Source: Sphingomonas sp. NBWT7 (GTDB taxonomy: Bacteria; Pseudomonadota; Alphaproteobacteria; Sphingomonadales; Sphingomonadaceae). From it: a DNA stretch of 64,000 nucleotides. The notes under the pieces were generated by a model. The model was given only the letters and a program-made list of their open reading frames with translations, did no database searches and was not told where the DNA came from. Position numbers and translations under genes: made by a program. The stretch spans positions 248,001-312,000 of the forward strand of contig NZ_CP043639.1 in the NCBI RefSeq assembly GCF_014217605.1. Direction: 5' to 3'. Shown one piece after another: positions 37,558-44,943 of this stretch (its first letter is position 1; each line of letters starts with the position of its first letter).

Positions 37558-38031
37558 ATGCATCGTATAAAGCGACCAGTGGCGATCTTGATAGGCGCCG
37601 CCGTCGTAGGTGCGACCGTAGGCGTCTACTCTGCATTGCTTCCGACAAACTTTAGCGCCGCAACGTCTGCTACCTACAACCAATCCCTATCCGGCTGCAC
37701 CGCCACAGATGGTGATACGATCCGCTGTGGTGATGAACGCATCAGGCTTTTGGCAATCGATGCACCGGAGCTTCCGGGTCACTGTCGTAAGGGACGGAAG
37801 TGCGCGCCCGGCGATCCTTATGCATCTTCGGCGAACCTTGATGCCGCGCTTACCGGTGACCTATCGATAGATCGTGCTGGCGAGGATCGATATGGGCGCA
37901 CCCTAGCTCGCGTTGCCGGTGCGAAGGGCGACCTGTCCTGCTGGCAGCTAGAACACGCGCACGCGATCTACAAAGTTGATTGGGACAACGGTTGGCGGGT
38001 CGCTCGAACCTGTCCCGGCTCGATCCTATAG
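37558..38031 (+). CDS. Secreted or membrane-anchored thermonuclease family protein
   Basis: A 157-residue staphylococcal-nuclease-like protein. The start at 37558, after GGAAAGAG, gives a basic N-terminus and a hydrophobic signal or anchor (VAILIGAAVVGATVGVYSALL). The nuclease core has Asp51 in TDGDTIRC, Arg63, Asp68 and Glu71 in IRLLAIDAPEL, and Arg114 in DRYGRTLA, matching the catalytic residues Arg35, Asp40, Glu43 and Arg87 of the model enzyme. Six cysteines after the anchor suggest a periplasmic location. The frame upstream of 37558 is rejected. It could be an exported nuclease acting on foreign or environmental DNA. Confidence 0.85.
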   Translation: MHRIKRPVAILIGAAVVGATVGVYSALLPTNFSAATSATYNQSLSGCTATDGDTIRCGDERIRLLAIDAPELPGHCRKGRKCAPGDPYASSANLDAALTGDLSIDRAGEDRYGRTLARVAGAKGDLSCWQLEHAHAIYKVDWDNGWRVARTCPGSIL

Positions 38032-38096
38032 GCGAACCAAGTCGCTTGATGAACGTTCCCGTTACGTTCTATTTCGACGGAACGGAGATTCGCACC

Positions 38097-38288
38097 ATGG
38101 ACACCATCAGCACCGACCAACTTGCCGCTCTGATCGAAGCAGCACCCTTACGTGCCACCACCGGACTTAGCGCTACGAATGAAGCCCTTCGGTACTGGTC
38201 TACGCGGGAGCTTGCGGAATTCATCGTAGAAGGGCTTGAGCGGCCTTGGACCGTACCGGACAGGGCGCAGCTAGCTTTACCGCTCTGA
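38097..38288 (+). CDS. Hypothetical small protein
   Basis: A 63-residue acidic protein (MDTISTDQLAALIEAAPLR, STRELAEFIVEGLERPW) with a GGAG site nine bases before the ATG. An in-frame ATG at 38049 would add 16 residues. No domain recognised. It lies just after the nuclease gene. Confidence 0.5.
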   Translation: MDTISTDQLAALIEAAPLRATTGLSATNEALRYWSTRELAEFIVEGLERPWTVPDRAQLALPL

Positions 38289-38312
38289 TCGTCCTGTGAC
38301 GCTTACAGCCGC

Positions 38313-38651
38313 ATGGTTGGGGCTATTAGAAATTTGCGGGAGCTTGCCCATCAGGGCGGCAGCATATGCGCTACGTGTCGAGCTTGCGGTAAGGTGGCGT
38401 TGTTCGCTCCGTTCGAACTGGCGACCTACTTTCGGCATCGCGGCTGGTCCGATGCATGGCCGGGATTTGCGCAAAAGCTTGTTTGTGCCGGGCACGATGG
38501 TTGCGGCGCTAGAAATCCATTCGTCGTTTGGTCATCGAATGAACCGCCACCAAGAACCCCATCACCACCTAAGCCACGCTTAGTTCGAACAACGGTAGCG
38601 CCAGTTGATGAAGGGGAGTGGGAAAGAGCCAAGCGGCGGCGGGGGCGGTAG
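38313..38651 (+). CDS. Small zinc-ribbon-like protein
   Basis: A 112-residue protein whose first half has paired cysteines (ICATCRACGK and CAGHDGCG) that could bind zinc, and whose second half is Pro-rich and basic (PPRTPSPPKPR, WERAKRRRGR). Similar short cysteine proteins occur in mobile elements of sphingomonads, but I assign no function. Confidence 0.55.
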   Translation: MVGAIRNLRELAHQGGSICATCRACGKVALFAPFELATYFRHRGWSDAWPGFAQKLVCAGHDGCGARNPFVVWSSNEPPPRTPSPPKPRLVRTTVAPVDEGEWERAKRRRGR

Positions 38652-38788
38652 GACCCAACTGCAAACTGCTTTTTGATCTGCATTGGAACGCCCGGTGCAA
38701 ACGTAGTACAAATGCAGCGTAGCGGAGCCGTCATAGAAGCAGTAACGAGCGAGCTACGGCCAAACGACGTGACGAAAAAGCTGACTAT

Positions 38789-38989
38789 ATGGCAAACGTG
38801 CATTCCATTGCCGACTGTAAGAATATGCTACTGGTGGTTCTGGCGACGCTGGACAGTTTATCTAGTCAGCCCGACAGTGAGCAGCGCCATAAGGCTATGG
38901 TTGCCGCGTTACATGTTCATCAAGCAATAGAGTCACTTCTTGAATCTGATGCGTTCGATACCGAGTTTCCAGTTACTCTCAACAGCTAA
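38789..38989 (+). CDS. Small helical protein, partner of the first winged-helix gene
   Basis: A 66-residue predicted alpha-helical protein (NMLLVVLATLDSLSSQ, KAMVAALHVHQAIESLLE). Its 3' end overlaps the convergent winged-helix gene by 57 bases. The same layout, and a weakly similar small protein, recurs at 39712-39867. No known family. Confidence 0.5.
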   Translation: MANVHSIADCKNMLLVVLATLDSLSSQPDSEQRHKAMVAALHVHQAIESLLESDAFDTEFPVTLNS

Positions 38990-39454
38990 ATCCAACGCCT
39001 TCTCCATACGCGCGAATCCGTCTTTCGATAGATAAACGATTGTTCTTCGTTTATCAAAAGGATCGTTTTCTCGTACAATCAGGCGTTGTTCGTGCAACAA
39101 ATTTATCCATCGAAGCCCTGTTGTATTTGGCGAACGAGACGCAATACACAAAGAGGTCGCTGTGACAATATTGCCCCGTCGATAAGCAACGTATAAATCA
39201 AGTAGCATGTGCCATGCCGGATCGGAAAACAGATCGCCGCCAAACGCTTTATCTCTCGCGTTTGCAGCAGCGATCAAGCTCAATGCTACAGTCAGCCTAT
39301 CAATTCTTGCGGGATGCTGTTCCGAGTCTTCCGACTTATCGCGTTCACAAGGCCGTGCAACCACGGTCGCTTCTTGCGTATCTCTGACTTCCGTTACCGC
39401 ACGCTGCAATTGGTCCAGCGTCGTTTGTATACGGGCGAAAACGATATCGCTCAT
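38933..39454 (-). CDS. MarR-like winged-helix protein, copy 1
   Basis: A 173-residue probable DNA-binding protein. The C-terminal two thirds looks like a MarR-type winged helix: HMLLDLYVAYRRGNIVTATSLCIASRSPNTTGLRWINLLHEQRLIVRE, with a wing (FDKRRTIVYLSKDGFARME). ATG 39454 is taken rather than TTG 39463. It is convergent with the small gene at 38789 and related in design to the shorter protein at 39873. Confidence 0.65.
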   Translation of the reverse strand: MSDIVFARIQTTLDQLQRAVTEVRDTQEATVVARPCERDKSEDSEQHPARIDRLTVALSLIAAANARDKAFGGDLFSDPAWHMLLDLYVAYRRGNIVTATSLCIASRSPNTTGLRWINLLHEQRLIVRENDPFDKRRTIVYLSKDGFARMEKALDLAVESNWKLGIERIRFKK

Positions 39455-39711
39455 GCTAGCCAAGTGTCGCCCTTTCCTCCGAAAAGCTCGCTATCCCACG
39501 CAAATTACGCGCATATCATAAATCGGTTTCATCTGCCGCACTTCGCCCCGAGCCTTTTGATCCACATTGGCAGTAGCGCCTGCCATTGAAACCGATTTGC
39601 ACAAAATGTCTGCGTGCATGATTGGGCGCAAAATCACGAGATTGACTGCCGTGACTATTGGGAGCTTTATCGCGACTATGGGCATAAAGCTGTTGGGTCG
39701 GAGTTAGTAAT

Positions 39712-39867
39712 TTGAACGATACGTTTGATCGAGCGATGCTGTTAGAGCAGATCAAGTCCAGCCTTGAAGAGGCATTGGCTCGCGCGGACCAGCTATCCGA
39801 AGCGCACCTCGCAGTATCAGTTGCTACGGCTATTGATATATTGAAAGGCTTAAGCGCGAGTATTTAG
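39712..39867 (+). CDS. Small helical protein, partner of the second winged-helix gene
   Basis: A 51-residue helical protein from TTG 39712, which has GGAG upstream, or 43 residues from ATG 39736. It contains LLEQIKSSLEEALARADQLSE and AVSVATAIDILKGL. It ends five bases before the stop of the convergent winged-helix gene and resembles the small protein at 38789 in size, helicity and placement. Confidence 0.45.
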   Translation: MNDTFDRAMLLEQIKSSLEEALARADQLSEAHLAVSVATAIDILKGLSASI

Positions 39868-39872
39868 TGCTT

Positions 39873-40247
39873 TTAGTCCAAAGTCCGCTGAACAGCGTAC
39901 AATTCTTCCAATGTCTTGACTATCTTGGAATAGCCTTGTTCTGTAAGATTTAATAGGCCATTTCTTGACTCAACAAAACCTTCACTCTTCAACACGTAGA
40001 TCCAACGCGTTAATAGCGAGCGCGATGTCCGAGGCGGTAATGTTATCGTTTCGATATCGACGATCTCCCCATCGTCTTCTGCAACCAATAACGTGAAGAG
40101 TATATATCGTGGCGCGTCGTCCAATAGCCTAGGAAGGTTATCTGATATTACGCTTGATGCCGCCAATAACCTTTGCGCAAATTGCGTTGTGGTGGGCGCC
40201 CGCGGCGCCTTGTCTCGTTTTGTCTCAAAGCGAAGCATCTTTGGCAT
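39873..40247 (-). CDS. MarR-like winged-helix protein, copy 2
   Basis: A 124-residue probable DNA-binding protein: a basic N-terminal tail, then RYILFTLLVAEDDGEIVDIETITL, a recognition-helix region (PPRTSRSLLTRWIYVLKSEGFVE) and a short wing. It has the same domain order as the protein at 38933 but a shorter N-terminus and wing. Probably a second copy of a regulatory module. Confidence 0.62.
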   Translation of the reverse strand: MPKMLRFETKRDKAPRAPTTTQFAQRLLAASSVISDNLPRLLDDAPRYILFTLLVAEDDGEIVDIETITLPPRTSRSLLTRWIYVLKSEGFVESRNGLLNLTEQGYSKIVKTLEELYAVQRTLD

Positions 40248-40414
40248 TGAGCCGAAATCCCATCTAGCCTCCGAAATCTCGAAGGCTCATTCAGGCTTCC
40301 ATACCGTGCACGCGAAATCAACACAGATTGCCGATGAAGGTTAAGACGTAAATTTGACTTATAGGGTTGAAAAAGCCGCCCCAAGCTAATGCATGGCGGT
40401 TTAGCGTTCAGCTA

Positions 40415-40933
40415 CTAACCGCCGCCAAGATGCGCCTTTGCAGCAGCCTTCGCATCAGCAACGCTCTTGCCCTTGCGAGGTTTAGACGCGGGCTTTTCAT
40501 CGGTGATAGCGTCAGCGACCTTCTCTACGATCTTGCGTCCTAGGCCGATCGCCTTCGCTGTGGCGCTTCGTGCAGCACTGTAAGACGGTGACGTCATCGG
40601 ATAAGAAGGCGGAAGGTTATAGCGATCGCGGTACTGATCCGGCGTCAATCCGTTCGTGGTTAGATGGCGCTTAAGCGTCCTATATTTCTTCCCGTCGATC
40701 ATCGATACGATAAATTCAGGATCAGCTAGCGACTTCCGTACGCTAACAGCGCGTTCGAACTCCGGTGCCACTTCGTCCTGGTCGGCGGCCGCCGTGCCAA
40801 GCGTAGAAACCGTTTTGTGCATCGTCGCCAGAAAGGCGGGAATGGCATCCACCTCGACGCGCGTGTTCGGATTAGCAAGCCACGCAACCGTAAGATCGGT
40901 CGCCAGCGCGATGGTATCTGTGGTGTCACTCAT
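40415..40933 (-). CDS. MucR/Ros-type transcriptional regulator without zinc cysteines
   Basis: A 172-residue regulator. The core DPEFIVSMIDGKKYRTLKRHLTTNGLTPDQYRDRYNLPPSYPMTSP aligns with the MucR/Ros prokaryotic zinc finger, including LKRHL and the YPM element. The cysteine of the usual IVCLEDG is replaced by serine (IVSMIDG) and no second cysteine follows, so zinc binding must differ or be absent. A Lys/Ala-rich tail extends the C-terminus. It is divergent from the flagellin gene with 163 bases between them, so it probably controls flagellin expression. Confidence 0.82.
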   Translation of the reverse strand: MSDTTDTIALATDLTVAWLANPNTRVEVDAIPAFLATMHKTVSTLGTAAADQDEVAPEFERAVSVRKSLADPEFIVSMIDGKKYRTLKRHLTTNGLTPDQYRDRYNLPPSYPMTSPSYSAARSATAKAIGLGRKIVEKVADAITDEKPASKPRKGKSVADAKAAAKAHLGGG

Positions 40934-41041
40934 CGCGCTACACTACGCGCCATTCCACGAACGAGATAGTCGTCGATTGGTTAGCGCAAAGATGTTTTGT
41001 CAATCACAGATATCGATCTAGTTTCGGAGACATTGCCGCGA

Positions 41042-41064
41042 TTAGTTAGCGGGGCGTTAACTAA
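41042..41064. promoter_or_regulatory. Candidate operator in the MucR-like/flagellin intergenic region
   Basis: An inverted repeat TTAGTTA/TAACTAA with a 9-base centre, 33 bases before the flagellin ATG. It is the only clear palindrome between the two divergent genes and is a candidate site for the neighbouring regulator. Confidence 0.4.
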
Positions 41065-41096
41065 CCTGCATTCAGAATGGGTTCGAAGGGGAACCC

Positions 41097-42176
41097 ATGA
41101 CGATCATCAATACGAACGGCGCAGCGTTGCGGGCCATGGGGGCAACTCGCACCGCCGACATAAGCCTTGCTACGGCGATGGAGCGTCTCTCCACCGGAAA
41201 GCGGATCAACAGCGCGAAGGATGACGCGGCTGGCTTGTCGATTGCTTCCGGCATGACAGCGCAGATTATGGGGATGCGGCAAGGGATTCGAAATGCCGTG
41301 GACGGCGCTTCCTTGGTTCAAACGGCGGAAGGTGCGTTGGATGAAGTGACCAATATGGCGCAGCGCATTCGTGAGCTAACGATACAGTCCTTGTCCGGCA
41401 CCTACAGCGACCAGGACCGCGCCAGTATGCAGGTCGAAGTTGGTGCGCTGAATGAGCAGATCGGCAAGACAATTAAAAATACGAACTTTAACGGGAAACA
41501 GATTTTTCCCATTGGGGGACTAGACCCTTCTGGCGCTTTGGAAGGCCCGGTTATCTCTATAAATATTCAAGCCGGTGCGAACGCAGAAGACTCCATTCCT
41601 ATCAATGTGAAAAGTTTTCCTTTATCGTATCAGCGGCAAACACCAGCGTTCATTACCCCACCTGCTATAGGCCCCTACGTCAGTTCGCATTTCATAACGT
41701 TTGATGATTATGTGGTTGGGGCCACAAGTGGCGGGCTACCAATTCGTGCTGATCAAATTGGAACGACTGTAGATGGGTCAATAGGCGATCAATGGTACGA
41801 TACCAGCCACTCCGGTCGCAACTTCTTCGGCGGTATCCTTTACTACGCTTATCGATCCATGGATTTTGAACAGGAAATCAGTGTAGCGAATACATACAAG
41901 GCCGAAAACACCTTAGCTAAGGTAGACGACTTTCTATCGCGCCTAACAGAAGCGCGGGCAGGTTTTGGCGCGTCACAGAACCGATTGGAATCAGCAGTCA
42001 ACAATCTTGCTAGCGCCTCGACCAATCTTGCTGATGCAAAATCAAGTAACGAAGATGCAGATTTCTCAGCGGAAACGACCGCCCTTGCTAGGGCACAAAT
42101 CCTGAAACAGGCATCAACGGCGATTTTGGCGCAAGCCAATCAGAGCCAGCAAGGCGTGTTGAAATTGCTTGGGTAA
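41097..42176 (+). CDS. Flagellin, island-borne
   Basis: A 359-residue flagellin. The N-terminal D0/D1 domain (residues 1-140: LSTGKRINSAKDDAAGLSIA, IRNAVDGASLVQTAEGALDEVTNMAQRIREL) and the C-terminal D1/D0 domain (about 270-359: RLTEARAGFGASQNRLESAVNNL, ARAQILKQASTAILAQANQ) are complete. A central insert of about 130 residues has no close family look. AAGGGG lies eight bases before ATG. No other flagellar gene, chaperone or export component is in the island, so the product would have to be exported by the host's own flagellar machinery. Presence in a mobile element is unusual. Confidence 0.93.
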   Translation: MTIINTNGAALRAMGATRTADISLATAMERLSTGKRINSAKDDAAGLSIASGMTAQIMGMRQGIRNAVDGASLVQTAEGALDEVTNMAQRIRELTIQSLSGTYSDQDRASMQVEVGALNEQIGKTIKNTNFNGKQIFPIGGLDPSGALEGPVISINIQAGANAEDSIPINVKSFPLSYQRQTPAFITPPAIGPYVSSHFITFDDYVVGATSGGLPIRADQIGTTVDGSIGDQWYDTSHSGRNFFGGILYYAYRSMDFEQEISVANTYKAENTLAKVDDFLSRLTEARAGFGASQNRLESAVNNLASASTNLADAKSSNEDADFSAETTALARAQILKQASTAILAQANQSQQGVLKLLG

Positions 42177-42417
42177 GCCGCAATAGGCTCTATGCTGCCC
42201 GCTAAGGCACCTTACAGCGGCGATCCGTGCCTTTAGAGTAGGACCGCCAGTCGATCAGCAATCGCGTTTGTAGAGCCTTGAATGGGTCAAAGCTGCTACG
42301 GCGCGTCGCTCGTTTCATTAACAGTCGAAGTCCTACCAGCATCCAAAAAGGGCCAGCATAGTCCTTTTCCACTTTTGCCATTGTGGTACCCTATCCTCAC
42401 ACTAACAATACGACGGC

Positions 42418-43848
42418 CTATTTCGCGTCGATGGTCGGGCGAACTCCCACGTAAGCTGCGAACTTCTCTGATAGCGCCTTGATTGCCAACTCTTTGTATC
42501 TCGCCGGAACGATGATTGAGTCATGTACGGGCAGCGCCGGTATGCCATGCTCAAAGGCAAGAGTGTGCACCGCATCTATCACAGCTTCACTCTCGATGAA
42601 TTGAAGATCACCCCATCTAATGGGACTATCAGGCCATGATTTTAGAAGCGGTATCGCACTTAGAACCGCTTCCTTCACCGCTCCAAAGGGAACGGCTCGC
42701 AAGTCCTGTCCCGTCTTCTTTCGATACGTAGCAACGGCGTTGTCGGTCCAATCCTTGTGAAACCGGTCGTATCCCAAAGTCATCGTAACAAACGTCTTCA
42801 CCACACCGCGATCAAAGCCGGGAATGATGTAGGGGTCGGGATGGTTCGGGAGCGGGATGCCAGCCATAGCGTGAAGGATCGTTAGGTGGCTGGCTTTGAT
42901 ATCCAGTTCTACCGTCTCTTCCCCGTTGATACGGATATCCTGCCTTATAACAGGCTGCGCGATAGTTCGCCGCTTACCGGCCAGTTGCTGGTAGTTGCCA
43001 AACCCTACGGAATATAGCCGTCCACCCTGATCCCAATTGAATGCAGATTGGTCCCCACGCGAAAACATGCGGACGAAGGCGTAGTGGCAGTTTGGCGTAA
43101 TTTCCTGCTTTGCGAAGAAAGCATTTAGTTCGTTTACCTGCTCCGCAATCTGCTTCGCCTTGCCGTCACCAAGGTCAAACGTCATGCTCTGCGGCTCACG
43201 ACCAAACCGCCGCGCCGTCTTCAATGTAACCGGGTTTCGCAATGCTGATGGCCGGGGCATGAACCCGAAGTGTAGGTACGCATTGGCTGGCGTGATCCCA
43301 TAGGCGGCGGCCATTTCAAGCAGCTTGTCCGTGGCCCTAAACCGAGCAGCTTGGGCCTTCGCACCCGCCCCCGTATGCTCCCTGAAACCTCGCTGATAAT
43401 CGATTAGCCGGAACTCATACATGCCTTGGATAACCGACCTGAACGGCTTGTATCCTACCGGCTCTTTCGTGAAAGCCCCTGGACTCATAACATGATATCC
43501 GTAGCTTAGCTCTTGATCTGCAACGATCCTAAATAGGTCGGAAACGAAAGCGCCTAATGCAGCTTTGAATGACGTTGATGGTTTATATGATTTGTCTGTT
43601 CTGGTTATTACCTTATTCGATAATTGTTTTATAAAATCTACTGATATTTCCGTATTCGGTCTGTTTATTAGGCTTAGATATTCGCCGTCACCCTCTATCT
43701 TATCATTATCTTCGATGAAGGATTTATAGTGACTCCCATATCCTTCTAATAATCCTTTTTGAAAGAAGGATTGGGAGAAGGAAGGAAGAGAGAAGGAAAG
43801 GGAAGAAGAGGAAGAAATAGGAAAGAGCATATAGAGTAACCAATTCAT
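42418..43848 (-). CDS. Single-subunit polymerase-like protein
   Basis: A 476-residue protein with motifs of the family A DNA polymerase / phage RNA polymerase superfamily. Motif A is ELDIKASHLTILHAMAG with Asp316; a motif B-like element has Arg347, Lys351 and Tyr360 (RGVVKTFVTMTLGY); motif C is PVHDSIIVP with Asp443. A conserved-looking GGRLYS segment precedes motif A. There is no exonuclease domain and no large N-terminal RNA polymerase domain. The N-terminus is a Ser/Phe-rich stretch encoded by a pyrimidine tract, so the true start may be later. It probably serves element replication or transcription; which nucleic acid it makes is not decidable from sequence. Confidence 0.6.
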   Translation of the reverse strand: MNWLLYMLFPISSSSSLSFSLPSFSQSFFQKGLLEGYGSHYKSFIEDNDKIEGDGEYLSLINRPNTEISVDFIKQLSNKVITRTDKSYKPSTSFKAALGAFVSDLFRIVADQELSYGYHVMSPGAFTKEPVGYKPFRSVIQGMYEFRLIDYQRGFREHTGAGAKAQAARFRATDKLLEMAAAYGITPANAYLHFGFMPRPSALRNPVTLKTARRFGREPQSMTFDLGDGKAKQIAEQVNELNAFFAKQEITPNCHYAFVRMFSRGDQSAFNWDQGGRLYSVGFGNYQQLAGKRRTIAQPVIRQDIRINGEETVELDIKASHLTILHAMAGIPLPNHPDPYIIPGFDRGVVKTFVTMTLGYDRFHKDWTDNAVATYRKKTGQDLRAVPFGAVKEAVLSAIPLLKSWPDSPIRWGDLQFIESEAVIDAVHTLAFEHGIPALPVHDSIIVPARYKELAIKALSEKFAAYVGVRPTIDAK

Positions 43849-44338
43849 TGAAGAGGCATAGGCAGGGTCGAGTCGAACTAAGCGCCAACTGATTCAACGT
43901 CGAAGGACTGATGACGCTTCAACTCTAAGCTCCGCACACGGAAAGATACCACCACGGTGAAACGCGGTAGAACTATCATCGTGCGGTCGATGCGGAAGCG
44001 TATCAGCGATAGTAGGTGAACGCCGAAACCATCAAAGTCAGCGTGTATCGGCGGTTTAGCGGATCGAAGTGGCGAAGCAATGGCTTCGACTATCTCTTAT
44101 GACTTCTCCATATTTAAATAACCTATGGAGTAGTTAAGCAAATTTCCCGATTTTCAATTTATACCAGCCACCGCAGCACGACTTTAAACGCGCTGATTAA
44201 CGGTGCCTGATTTAGAAGACTGGTTGCTAACGAGGGGAAAAGACTTTTCCGCCTTAGTTAGAGCGACTGGTGAAGTCGTGATTCAACCACGATTTCACCA
44301 ACCTCACAATCTAGGCGTCTTTCGTCGCAGGGCCGCAT
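43849..44338. other. Non-coding region, candidate origin or control region
   Basis: About 490 bases without a credible gene between the polymerase-like gene and the small gene pair at 44339-44788. It contains an AT-rich segment (44105-44160) and two hairpins (44227-44261 and 44269-44299). This is the best candidate in the island for a replication origin or regulatory centre. Confidence 0.5.
44227..44299. repeat. Two adjacent hairpins
   Basis: The first is CTAAC...GTTAG enclosing GGAAAAG-A-CTTTTCC. The second has a 12-bp stem GGTGAAGTCGTG/CACGATTTCACC with one wobble pair and a 7-base loop. Neither is followed by a T run. Confidence 0.6.
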
Positions 44339-44581
44339 CTATCGCACCCCTGTTACGATGCTGATCCGATTGCTTCGCATTGGATCGAAAAGAATCCAGT
44401 AGTCGCCAATCTGCTCGACCGCCCATCCACGGGATCGGGCTTCCCGCATTACCGTTGAGCGGGTCGAGTAGCGATTAATTGACGATAGTTTGGGGCGGAT
44501 AGGGCCACCGCTCCGCGCGACCGCACTGCGTTCAAAGAGGCTTTGCGCCCAGCCTTCCGGTGACGTGCGTTTGTAGGTCAT
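44339..44581 (-). CDS. Hypothetical small protein after the excisionase
   Basis: An 80-residue basic protein (RPKLSSINRYSTRSTVMREARSRGWAVEQIGDYWILFDP) three bases downstream of the AlpA-like gene on the same strand, so the two are likely co-transcribed. No family recognised. Confidence 0.5.
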   Translation of the reverse strand: MTYKRTSPEGWAQSLFERSAVARSGGPIRPKLSSINRYSTRSTVMREARSRGWAVEQIGDYWILFDPMRSNRISIVTGVR

Positions 44582-44584
44582 AGC

Positions 44585-44788
44585 TTAGCCCTGCGCACCG
44601 ATGAAGGCGTCAAGATCGGCAACGCGGTAGAACCGGCGGCCACCGACGCGAACGCTCGCCGGTCCAATGCCACGGCTGCTCCAATTCCCTAGCGTCCTGT
44701 AAGACAATCCCAAATAAGACGCTGCGTCACGACGGTTCATCCGCCCGTCAGGTGTAATGCGCACGGTGGTACTCTCAATCACAGTCAT
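44585..44788 (-). CDS. AlpA/excisionase-like helix-turn-helix protein
   Basis: A 67-residue MerR-like winged helix of the AlpA/Xis type: MNRRDAASYLGLSYRTLGNWSSRGIGPASVRVGGRRFYRVADLDAFI. The start is ATG 44788 with AAGG nearby rather than TTG 44803. Next to the integrase, it is the probable excisionase or activator of excision. Confidence 0.8.
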   Translation of the reverse strand: MTVIESTTVRITPDGRMNRRDAASYLGLSYRTLGNWSSRGIGPASVRVGGRRFYRVADLDAFIGAQG

Positions 44789-44943
44789 AGACCTTATTTT
44801 CAACAGGTGCCATAATCGGCCCGCGAATCGGCTATAAAGCGGAGCGTGACGTAAGAAAATGCGATGGACCTAGCGCCTCTACTTCGGTGAAGGACAAAGA
44901 AATTTAGACTTTGCGCTATGAAGCGCTGCACTTGTTTGAGGTT

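Noticed and set aside
42282..42482. 66-codon plus-strand frame after flagellin
   Set aside because: No ribosome site and overlaps the 3' end of the polymerase-like gene; composition looks random.
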